From assembly GCF_037975245.1 (NCBI RefSeq), contig NC_092561.1, forward strand, positions 8,182,001 to 8,246,000: DNA of 64,000 nt, read 5' to 3'. The notes under the pieces are model-generated. The model was not told the DNA's origin. It searched no databases and saw only the letters and a program-made list of their open reading frames with translations. A program made the position numbers and the translations under genes. Below are positions 44,155 to 55,000 of this stretch, piece after piece; within the stretch, counting starts at the first letter, position 1; each line of letters begins with the position of its first letter. The stretch is from Apostichopus japonicus. Lineage: Eukaryota; Echinodermata; Holothuroidea; Aspidochirotida; Stichopodidae.

Positions 44155-44456
44155 GCCAGGGGCGTAGCCAGGATTTGTAAAGTTGTATGCACGACTATAT
44201 CTGAGCGGAGCGCCACCATCAGTTGGCGCGGAGCGTACAAGAAAATTTTTGGTTTTACAAACCCCTCAGATGGCCGGAAACAGCCCTTCCCGAGTGTTCA
44301 TTCTGGTTCCCTGGCCTCTTGCTAACTTGAGACACCTCAATTTTTATGTAGAAAAAGGGCACATTTTTAACCTGAGGAAAAGTGGGGGGCACGTGCCCCC
44401 TGTGCCCCCTGTGCCCCCTGTGCCCCCCCCCCGGTTCCGCCGCCCTTGCAATTATC
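44155..44456. mobile_element. hAT-type MITE-like sequence (CAGGGGCGTAGCCAGG end)
   Basis: Left end CAGGGGCGTAGCCAGGATTT, shared core AGCGCCACCATCAGTTGGCG and right end CCGCCGCCCTTG. No clear target-site duplication, so boundaries are approximate. Confidence 0.65.
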
Positions 44457-44635
44457 TCACAAATGTCGAGCATAGCACTGAAATGACAGAAAGATAAACT
44501 GATCGATAGGTAGCCTATATCAGTGGGATTGTAATGATCAATGTATCCGATAACACATGACAAAAAATTGAATCAAAAGTAATGTATAAGTCTACCACAC
44601 ATAGTAAGGTATCATTAGGTATAAAGTACAGTAGC

Positions 44636-45014
44636 CAGTGGCGGCGATAGGGGTATTGGTCAGGAGGGCGAGAATGATCTGTAGGGGCGCTTTCGACACT
44701 ATCTAAGCGGAGCGCCACCACGATTGGCGCGTAGCATACAGAATTTTTTTGGAGTAAAGATATTCCCTAGATCGCCGGAAATGACCCTTCCGGGCCTGGC
44801 TTATTTGCAGATAAACGAAGAATAAATACAATTTACAAATTACACTAACAAAATGTGACAAATGTCAAAAGGTACATGAGAGCGCAATAAAAAAGTCAAT
44901 ATTCGCGAACAAGTAAAAAGTGGTAAAGAGCTGAAAAGGGCGCCAGCAGTCCATTTGAGTCCGTCAGGTGGGGCACCCGCCCCCCCCCCTGACTGTATGG
45001 ACGCTCCGCCACTG
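44636..45014. mobile_element. hAT-type MITE (CAGTGGCGGAGC family)
   Basis: 379 bp with ends CAGTGGCGGCG and GCTCCGCCACTG. Exact 8-bp target-site duplication ACAGTAGC (44628-44635 and 45015-45022). Confidence 0.95.
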
Positions 45015-46569
45015 ACAGTAGCCTATACATGATAAATAATATCCTTTAATTTATCACTATAGGTCAGGGTTGCATGTTTTACAACAGTACCGTATGCAGT
45101 ACCAATGAAAACTTATATCATCTGCTAACGGCACCGCGGCAATTGCCAAGGTTCCTTGTGAACTGTGCAAAGTGAGATAGCGCTTTGCACATGGATGCTG
45201 GCGTTTGCAACTAAATAAGGATCAGTTTAAACTACAGGTGCTACACCACAACCTGGCTAATTGGCAAATTTACTAAATAGGCCTACACATGTAAAGTATA
45301 AGTAAGGGGACTGGGGTTCGTAATTGGCTTACGACTATCACGTGACGGAATGTTAATATTTGAAACGGGCCGTTCTATTCATTTATGTCTGATATAACAT
45401 ATTCATTGTCACGAAACAGTAGTCCGACAGATATATCGTTTGATTGCTGTTAAGTATCGTTAAGTAGTTAGCAATAGACAAGGGTCGAACATTAGGCTTT
45501 AGGCAGTAGTTCTGACTTTATCTAATTTGTTTCAAAAATTGGGCTACGAAATGCAAAAAGTTCGGGGTTCATTTTGTCGGCAAATTCAGTTTTTTTTTGT
45601 GGTTTGTCCCTCAAGGGAAAGTCATGACATGCCCTATTGCTCTTCTAAGGCCCATATTACATTTAAAGGCATCGAAGACTTGCCCCAAACCGCGTGCCGC
45701 GCTCTGAAAAAGTTAACTTTCCGTTGCTTGCAAGTGAAGTTTTCAAGTTGTCGCTACAAAATGCAGACAGTAATGAAACGTGATACGTACATTGTTATAT
45801 GATTATCTAGACCTGAGATGTCCATCGCTACCATGTACACTGTGTTGTGGGTATTGACCGTAGCTGTATGTATTGACTGTACTAGTGTCTAATTACCGAC
45901 GGTATAGCGCGAGTCTTCACACCCTTTAAGCTTAATTGACCGAGACGACCATAATCATATATGTGCGTTTCACATGCAGTTACCGTCATAACACCTATCA
46001 CATGAGATCAGGTCAGAAAGTCTTGCACGTGGATATTGTCTATCTGTTATGTTGTTTCATATTTCTATTTAGGGTATTCATGTGACCTTTTTTCAGTTGA
46101 TATATATGGTTGGATGAAAACAGTTTTCCGAGTAGAGGGTTTCGTTTTCCCGGCTTTAAAAGGGTTTTCATGCATACCCCTTCGTGGGTCGCAATAAATT
46201 GCGCAGTTCTAACTTTGCACGCTAGTTGTTTGTGCATAACACATGGAATAACTTTTTAGCCCTTTTTGTCTGACAGACAATTTACTTCCAGAACGTTGCC
46301 TGATAGAGTCGTAAATTGTGTTTCCCGTACATACTGAATCATTTCATGCCCCTTTGAACGTAATTGTAAATGTAAATTGCTTACGTAATTTTATACAATT
46401 ATACCTATTTTTCAAGTTTCTGTATACTGAATAATGGTATGAAATCACATTAAATAAGACAGTGGTTTTCTAATGCGATAATTAACTGAAGTACATATGA
46501 AAAGAGGCTGAGCAAAACAAACAATTGTACAAAAAGAACACCCCCTACCCCCACCCCCCCCCCGATGAA

Positions 46570-46880
46570 AAATTAACCTACAGTATGAAAAAGTTTCCCA
46601 GAGAGTTAAATGAGGGCGGTAGTGAAGAACTTAGTATACATAGATTAATCACGTTTACATAGATTAATCACATAGAATACATAGATTAATCACGTTGGCT
46701 TCGGCTTTGAGTACAACGTTTTTGTATGCTGCTGTGTTGAACGACCCTAACCGTAATATATAATTACCGACTTTGCGATCCGCGTTATAGTCATTGCCGA
46801 CGTTGCAATCCGCACTTCCCCTCAAATTTTTGCAAGGTCGTTAAGAGCGTCTCCATATAGTTTACCCTTTCTGGAAACCA
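46570..46880. repeat. Dispersed repeat, copy 1
   Basis: Shares TACAGTATGAAAA, TTGGCTTCGGCTTTGAGTA and GACTTTGCGATC strings in order with 57850-58250. Contains three local copies of ACATAGATTAATCAC (46638-46693). Confidence 0.75.
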
Positions 46881-47080
46881 AAATGATAGCAGATCCCTTC
46901 ATCGGAAGTAAAGAAGGAAAACTGCTACCGGACCATATAACCAATCGAATGAAACAATATATTAAACAACTAATATCTCGGACACTATAATATCCAAGTA
47001 CCCACAGTCGAATACAAACCCATGCCATTATATCCAGGTGCGTATCCAGGGGGGGGGGCGTTGGGGCGCGTGCCCCCCGG

Positions 47081-47235
47081 GTAAGAAAAAGAGGAGAGAA
47101 AAAAAAGAGAAGAAAAAAGGAAAAAAGAGGGGAAAAAAGAGGAGGAGGAGAGGAAGGAAGGGAAAAGAAAAAGAAGAAAGAGAGAAAAAAGGAGAAAAGG
47201 AGGGCGTAAAAGAAAAACGCGAAGACACCGGGGAG
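47081..47235. repeat. Purine-rich low-complexity tract
   Basis: Nearly all A and G for about 150 bp, directly after a CAGGTGCGTATCCAGG transposon-like end at 47036. Confidence 0.85.
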
Positions 47236-47549
47236 AGAAAGAGGAACAGTGACATCATTACAGCCCTGAAGGGTAGCCAGTGACGGATCAATGATTTCGT
47301 AAAAGTGTGACTCACCCTACCCCTTACACCGACAACTCCATTTTTTGACGTTTCCATTTTCCTCTCTCACTAATGATCTATATATGTACTATATATGGTC
47401 TATCATAACGCGTGTGTAGAATTGTGCTATGAAACCAACTGTGGCTGGTCTCGAACTCGACCGTGTCGTCGGGGAACATGACGCATTTTGGGATGGGGGC
47501 GACCGCCCGCCCGCCCCCCCCCCATTCAGCATTTTTTTAAATGATATCG

Positions 47550-47825
47550 CTAAGTAATTTCAAAATAGAATGTGCTTAGAGGCAACTTACAAGGCCTGGG
47601 AAGTGTCATTTCCAGCGATCTGCGGGACATTTTCGGCCAAAATTTGCTTGTACGCTTCGCGCTATATAACAAATGGTCCTGGGTAGTGCCATTTCCAGCG
47701 ATCTGGGAGGCATTTTCGGCCAAAATTTTCTTGTACAATTCGCGCCAACCTATGGTGGCGCTACGCTTAGATAATTTGCCTACAGGCTTCTCCCCTCCCT
47801 TGGCAAATTCCTCGCTACGCGCCTG
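47550..47825. mobile_element. hAT-type MITE-like sequence (CAGGCGCGTAG end, reversed)
   Basis: Right end CTACGCGCCTG; contains the GGTGGCGCTACGCTTAGATA core. Internal ~75-bp tandem duplication (TTTCCAGCGATCTG... twice). Left boundary not resolved. Confidence 0.7.
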
Positions 47826-48180
47826 TTCGAGTTTGTAACGCAAACAGCAGATATCACATCATATCAGTGAGCATGAAAATGGCGTTCCAGGATGAAAAGC
47901 CTCAAAACTGTCCGACTTGCCTGAAAAAATAACCAAAAATTTTCGCGCGCCAAGCGCGCGTTCAACGTGTTCATGCCAATATCATATAAGCAAGCATCGG
48001 TTATTACATCGCATGCCATCATGTACCGTACGGTCCGTTCAAATTGCGCAGTATTTCGCGGGATGCCCATCTAAACAACGACATGTCTCATGTAGATGTA
48101 TAAAAAGCATGGAGGTCCAATTATGTCAAAACTCTCTTTTACATTAGTAATGGCGAATTAGGGGCTTCACCCCAGCCGCG

Positions 48181-48553
48181 CAGTGGCGGAGCGTCCATAC
48201 GGTCGGGGGGGTGCCCCCCCTGACTGACTCAAATGGACCGTGGCGCCTTTTTCAGCTCTTTACCACTTTTTACTTATTCGTGATTATTGACTTTTTTATT
48301 GCGCTCTCATCTACTTATTGACATTTCTCACATTTTGTTGGTGTAATTTCGCGATGACACCTTATTCTTCGTTTATCTGCAAATTAGCCAGGCCCGGAAA
48401 GGGTCATTTCCGGCGATCTAGGGAATAACTTTATTCAAAAATTTTCTGTACGCTACGCGCCAACTAGTGGTGGCGCTCCGCTTAGATAGTGTCGAAAGCG
48501 CCCCTACAGACCATTCTCGCCACTCCTGACCAATACCCCTAGCTCCGTAACTG
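48181..48553. mobile_element. hAT-type MITE (CAGTGGCGGAGC family)
   Basis: 373 bp with start CAGTGGCGGAGCGTCCATAC and end GCTCCGTAACTG. Flanks CAGCCGCG and CCGCCGCG match at 7 of 8. Confidence 0.9.
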
Positions 48554-49024
48554 CCGCCGCGCCTCCTACGCCTATGTGTGTAGTGTTCGGTTGAAGGAAA
48601 TATCTGCTATTTTTTCATTTCCTTCAACCAAGTTTTATAATAGCCGTTATAAGAGGTTTTAATGTTTGTACACCAATAAATTAACTCTGTCTGAATTTTC
48701 CAAAATTTCTGACCAACATTCTGCAGCACACTTCCCTCTACTCGTGCAATTTTCACCGGTCTGTTAGGGGTTCAAGGAAGTTTTACTATATTGGTTGTCC
48801 ATAAATGAAATTTTGTACAACATTATGGGTATGTTTTCAAGTGAGTTTATTTACGAGAAATGTGAATTTTCAAATTCTGAACAAATATGGGGCTTAAAAC
48901 CTTGAAAAGTGGGGCTGACGGGTATTGTGGGCCGCGACGTAGAATCACCTAGCTACAAAAGCAAAGACCCACAGGAGATGCGATCAGGTCGAACATGATG
49001 TGTGCCGGGTTGACAATCTTCAAA

Positions 49025-49243
49025 AAGGTTATGGATGGAAAAAAAAACTATTAGGAAAATACCTGGTTCTCAGGCAAAAAGTGTACATCTGGTTGGTCAT
49101 TTCAAGCCCGAGAAGTGCCGTTTCCGGTGATCTGGGGGGTTTCAAAACAAGAAATTTTCTTGTACGCTGCGCGCCAACCGATGGTGGCGCTCCGCTTAGA
49201 TAGTAATTCGCGCCCCCCGGGTTTGAAAATCCTGGATACGCGC
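49025..49243. mobile_element. hAT-type MITE-like sequence (reversed)
   Basis: Right end ATACGCGCCTG and core CGATGGTGGCGCTCCGCTTA. Left end approximate. Confidence 0.65.
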
Positions 49244-49567
49244 CTGATATCATTGCGTGACCAAAAAGTCCCGATTGCCTCGATATAAATGTGTAACACA
49301 ATCAGTTGTTCCGTGGACTAACAGACTAAAATTCGTCACTTTCCATATAGTCGCTGCATGGAGCATAGATAGGAAGTTTTCAACTGACATATCCAACCCA
49401 CCATCAGAATCTGTTGAACACTTTAGTCTGTTATTCCGGTCGCGTCTACCGACCTTCTTTCTTTAAGAACTGGCCGCTGTTCTTTAATTATCGCTCACTC
49501 CCTCTTTCAGTAAAACTCCAGACGGCAACAGAGGAGTGGGACTCGCACGGCCAGTGTGGAGGAATAT

Positions 49568-49866
49568 CATAATAATAATAATAATAATAATCAGCATTTA
49601 TCTTTGCGACGCTTAAGCGACCACAAATGTGTGAGAAACCCGCAAGGGCTTATCGATTACAACTTACACGTCGGGTGGCTTCCAATTCAACATTTCAATT
49701 CAAATTTGGAATATTTTCAAAAGTCATTTCAGATGGGAAATCCGTAGATTGCTCTTGGATGAAAAACCATCTTTACTATGACCCAGTCGGGTATCGAACC
49801 CGGAACCTGCCGATTGCTAAGGCTCATTGCTTCAAATGCCACCGCATTTATCCACTCGGCTACAGC
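49568..49866 (-). mobile_element. tRNA-derived SINE (Leu/Ser-like head)
   Basis: On the minus strand: GTAGCCGAGTGGATAAATGC (A box), GGTTCGATACC (B box) about 60 bp on, then a body and a (TTA)n tail at 49570-49592. Confidence 0.8.
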
Positions 49867-50454
49867 AATACACGAAGACATTATTACAGTATGTTCTGGG
49901 TATGGCATATTAAAGACTGATAGAATTCACATATCAATAGACTTTTTAAAGTTTTTCCCACAATATAGGATTGGACTTATTACCAAACAAGATCAAAGAC
50001 AACGACAAGAACGGTGTCGCGTTCACTCAAGTTAAAAATTGTATGAGAACACATGAAAAGATGACGTAAACATAATTGAATATAGTTTCGAGGTGTGTTT
50101 ATTTGATCAGGTACCAAGTCTGACTCTCTTTCATAAGGAATAAATCATATAAATATATAAAGTATGTGTGAACTAACTAGAGATAAGATATAAGGCAGTT
50201 CATGGTCAATATTGTCCACAGCAGGTGGTCAGTATCCGTCAACTCGCAGGGGTCACTTGCAGTAGTCCGCTCACATCAAGTTGTCAGTATTACAGCAGTG
50301 TAGTGACATGCATATGGTAATATAATTATCCATGATGGATATCGCAAACGGGGACAAGAAAAAACACAGGAACAAGAACTCAAAACAATTATAAACAATA
50401 ATCAAATAAGAGCAATGACAAAAAACCCTAAAATATAAACCTTATAAAAATTTC

Positions 50455-50880
50455 CAACGCTTTTCGAAAAAAAAACCAGTTGCTTTATGTGATGTTTGAC
50501 TCTATCAATGTTGATATTGATATTGTTGATATGGAAAGGGAAGAAGTTCCAAATCTTCGGCTAACAAAAGGCGAAGGCTCTACCAAATGTAGTGCGTACA
50601 CGTGGAACAAATAGTAACCATGATATAGAAACAATTAGAAGGTTCTTTGGGTAACCAGGAGCAGCGTCGTGAACACATTTATAAACAAATAGTAGGATTT
50701 AAATATAAATAAATACAATATTTTATATCAGAAACTCTTTAAAAATGGTAGAGACATCGTCCCTTTTTCCAAGGTAGTAAATAACTCTGGCAGCACTATT
50801 TATAATAGATTGTATAGTTTTGTAATGAGACTTTAGCATTAATACCGTATAGTACAGAGAGTTTGCACATAGATAAATAG
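50455..50880 (-). pseudogene. LINE reverse-transcriptase C-terminal remnant (CR1/L2-like)
   Basis: Minus-strand translation gives INSAARVIYYLGKRDD, then LLFVYKCVHDAAPGY, then LFVPRVRTTFGRAFAF and PKIWNFFP in order. This is the usual C-terminal string of CR1/L2-type ORF2 (NSAARLI...; LLVYK...; VPRTRT.FG.RAF...P.LWN.LP). At least three in-frame stops interrupt it, so it is a decayed 5'-truncated copy. Confidence 0.8.
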
Positions 50881-51953
50881 ATAGTTAACTTTATAGTCCA
50901 TCTCAGAAAACAAAAACGCAAAATGATTTCCCGTCGACAGTAAACATAAAACAGTAGTGAATACAAACAAAACCCGAACAATAAACAAGCTATTAGTGAA
51001 CAACTACGAGAATAAAACTAAATAAGCAGAACCAGAACAGTAACAGAAGCAGCACAGAGAGCTGCAAGTGACCGTTCACACACTGTGGCCAAATCGCTTT
51101 GCATGCGAGTTAAACAAGTGAATTGCCTCAGGTAAGAAAGAATTACGGAACCTGGACGTTTTAGTATGGGGCACCTGTAATCAAATCCCGGATCTGTTGA
51201 ACACGATAAGACTATGCCAAGGGTGTGTGTGATCTTCTTTTATATTATTTAGTTTCTTCATCAGACTCTCTTCATACATGGATGAGAGAGACGGAACGAT
51301 TCTGTTCATAACGAGTGAAATAACAAGACTATAGGAGTTTTCACAAAATCACGAGAAAGAAAAGACTTAACCTTTGACCTTATAACGTATATTGTCCTGA
51401 ACCATGTGGAAATGGTGATGTTAACCCTGTTGATTGAAATAGTTGTTAGGGTCAATAAAGCCCAAAGTTATTTTTTTCAGCAACACTATACTAACACCAA
51501 ATACAGTCGCAGTCCAACATGTTAACACCACGTATCAATACACCATGCACCTCCGTCTCTGCACCGACTTATTTCCAAGTATAACATAACTTCTGTTTTA
51601 TTAGGATATAAGAAATAAGAGTTACAATCCACCTTTTCACAGCATGTATAGTCAAGAAAGACAAAATGTCAAAATCATCACAAAAAAATGACTTTTCAAC
51701 AATTAATGAAAAACGATTGTCAATGGTCAATGTTAATGGTCATCAACAAACCCTGCCACTTTCAATACCTTTTTTAATGTACAATAGAGTATGGACGCAT
51801 CGCAGATCAATATTGAACTGTTGAATAACACCGGTCACCATAGTAAAACAGAACCTGCTGGAACACCATTAGCATTTAGAAGTTCTTTTATAGCGACACT
51901 ATAAATAATACATGATTCAGCACAGTAAATATACACATTCAATCTATCCTCCC

Positions 51954-52080
51954 TTAACTTGTACTCAGCGGTTCAATATCCTCTAGCTTTTCTCCAATTT
52001 CTTGCAAGATGACGTCACTTAGTTGCTCTCTCAAACATTGCAGGCTGTATTTCCAAAGTATTTCCTGTTTGGCTTCATCT
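51954..52080 (-). CDS. SDR exon 8 (C-terminus and stop)
   Basis: 127 bp: DEAKQEILWKYSLQCLREQL ... LEDIEPLSTS then TAA. Acceptor TTTTTTGAACAG; its first base completes the Arg codon left by exon 7. The LW..S helix matches RDH/WWOX C-termini. Confidence 0.9.
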
Positions 52081-55000
52081 CTGTTCAAAAAAGGACAAGT
52101 AAAATATGTAACATTAAATTTCCTATTATAATTAAATATGGAGGTCACAAAAGGATAACAACACTGTCATACATTAAAAAAAAAAAAGAAGAATTTTCGT
52201 CATTCCACCCGCAGGTGGAACTAAACATATTGTTTTAAGAATGCCGTGTACTTTCAAACCGCAAGAGGGGAAAATTTCAACGTACTCGATGTCACCTCAC
52301 ATTTTGATGACAAAGTAAATCACGTGATTACACAATAAAGCAATTTCTTGTCAATGTATGTTTGTATATATTTTGCCTATATACTGCTGTTTTTATTTAA
52401 GCTTGGTGAGTACGCGTACCACGTACACCACAATTCAGCTATCATTTGCGGTCAGGTTAATATTTAAAGACAAGTGGAGCCATCGGAACCGCGGCCCCCA
52501 CATATTTCGACATTTAAAATGCATGGTATATGTCGTACACAATAGACACTATAACAATCACATCGCTATCGGACCAGTGGCAGAGCTAGGGGTATTGGTC
52601 AGGTTGGGGGGGGGGGCGAGAATGGTCTGTAGGGGCGCTTTCAACACTATCTAAGCGGAGCGCGGTTAATTGGCGCGTAGCGTACACTGAAAACTTAAAT
52701 TGGTTCACCGACTAACATAACGTTAGTCCATCTGGTGCCTCTCCCGACTAACATAGCCTTAGTCAGTTGCTATACCGACTAATTTATTCCTTAGTCAGTT
52801 GGATTTCTTAGTGGGTCATCTTAGTCCGTCAACTTAGTCGATCAACAATTTCTTAGTCGGTAAATGTATATTAGTCAGTTACATTAGTTGGTGACATTAG
52901 TCGGTCTTTACCGACTAATTTATATGAGCCACCGACTAGTTTATAGCAGGTTTTACATTAGTCAGGATGGTGCCTCTCCCGACTAACCTTTCTTAGTCGG
53001 TATCGACTGACTAGTTGCACTGACTAGAATCACTGAAAGAATTAAACCCGACTAGTTTCACTGACTAGCATCACTGAAAGAAAAGAGAGCAGAAGAAACA
53101 CAAATAATGTGTACGTTGGCAGTATTTATTTCTGATAAAACTTCTGATGTCTACAAAGGCTGACTTTCGACAGATAGGGAAGAAATCACTGTAAACAAAA
53201 ATCTGAAAATATGATTTTATTCCAACAAAGTTAAGACAAGTTAATGGATCAAACATGAATCGCAAAAGTATAGCACTGCACAATAATGCAAAGTTGAATC
53301 TTGGGCAAGGGTTCCTCATGACTTTCGTTTTAAAGTGGTACCCCAAATCGACACCAGTTAAGTCTTCACGAACAAAGAGTGTTTCTCCTAACTACAAATG
53401 GCCTCCCACTTGTCTTCAGGAAGCCAAAATCTGCACCGTAATTGACCTGTGAACAGAAAATATGATATACATGTAAGCACAGATACAGATATAGCACATG
53501 ATAACTCACATTATCATAAACATACATTTACATTAAAATTTTATAACATATTGGGAAGTATACATTTAAATCTAGGTCCCTCAAATTATAAGCCAGGAAT
53601 AGCAGCTTTACCAAATAATTATTAGCTTTGCACAGCATAACACCAAGTTATTTTTCAAAGCTTAATAATTATGTTAATCATGTTAATAATGATCCCAATA
53701 GACCGGGAGCCCAGAGGGTTTGGTTAGCTGGGAAGGTAACCAATTGCCTTGTACATCACAATGTTCACAGTGCATTCCTGTATATGAAACCAGACGACTT
53801 GCAAACCGACTGTGGTGGGTGTGGCTGGGAGAGCAATTTTAAAGTCACCTGATAGCTAACCTAGATCAGTTTTCATGGTAACACATCAAAGTAAGTACAA
53901 TGTGTCAGGTATGGCCCCAAGAGCAACAAATGGCCATTGCCAGTAATTATTGGTGGTGGGGTACCCCTGCCAGTGATCTAAAATTGACCCCTCAAGGCTG
54001 ACCTAGGTCAGCTCATGAGGAAACCACTTGAAACCTACTGGAAAATGTTGGTTAGGACTTCAGATACAACTGATGGGCATTGCCAGTAATTTTTATTGGT
54101 GGGGTACCCCTGCCAGTAGACCCCCAAAATGCCCATCCCCCATTGACCTAGATGAGCTCATGATTTGACCAGTTGAAAACTACTGGAAAATGGTATCACT
54201 TCATATGTAAGGGATGGGCATTTCCAGTATTTTATATTAGTGGGGTACCCCTGCCAGTAGACCCCCAAAATGCCCCCCCCCCCCCTCATTGATCTAGGTC
54301 AGCTCATGATTTAACCAGTTGAAAACTACTGGAAAATGATTGACAGGATTCTATATGTAAGGGATGGGCGGACTCTGGCAGTGGTGGCCCACCAATATAA
54401 AATACTGGAAATGCCCATCCTTACATATGAAGTGATACCTATCATTTTCCTGTAGGTTTCAACTGGTCAAATCATGAGCTCACCTAGGTCAATGAGGGGA
54501 TGGGCATATTGGGGGTCTACTGGCAGGGGTACCCCACCAATAAAAATTACTGGCAATGCCCATCATTTGTATCTGAAGTCCTAACCAACATTTTCCAGTA
54601 GGTTTCAAGTGGTTACCTCATGAGCTGACCTAGGTCAGCCGTGAGTGGTCAATTGTTGATCACTGGTAGGGGTACCCCACCACCAATAATTACTGGCGAT
54701 GGCCATTTGTTGCTCTTGGGGCCATACCTGACACATTGTTCTTACTTTGATGTGGTTACCATGAAAACTGATCTAGGTTAGCTGTTAGGTGACTTTAAAA
54801 TTGCTCTCCCAGCCACATCCACCACAGTCGGTTTGCCAGTCGTCAGGTTTCATATACAGGAATGCATTGTGAACATTGTGATGTACCAGGCAATTGGTTA
54901 CCTTCCCAGCTAACCAAACCCTCTGGACTCCCGCTCTACAGATCAGTGAAAATTTGACCAAACTTATGAAGCTTGCACGTAAATGATATACTAGACTGTT

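Larger units (their letters stand above)
42615..51953. other. Intergenic region between the SDR gene and RBM28
   Basis: It separates the RBM28 start from the SDR stop, with both genes on the minus strand, so it holds the RBM28 promoter. I see no convincing gene: it is occupied by MITEs, a SINE and a LINE remnant listed separately. 45030-46560 and 50890-51950 show nothing I recognise. Confidence 0.6.

Noticed and set aside
45527..45802. 91-codon plus-strand frame in the intergenic region
   Set aside because: No recognisable domain, splice context or repeat family; likely chance.
47028..47357. 109-codon Phe/Ser/Leu-rich minus frame and its Lys/Glu-rich plus partner
   Set aside because: Produced by the purine-rich simple tract; low complexity on both strands.
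49740..49870. Possible functional tRNA-Leu or tRNA-Ser gene on the minus strand
   Set aside because: A and B boxes are present, but the acceptor stem does not pair and a SINE body with a (TTA)n tail follows, so it is a tRNA-derived SINE.
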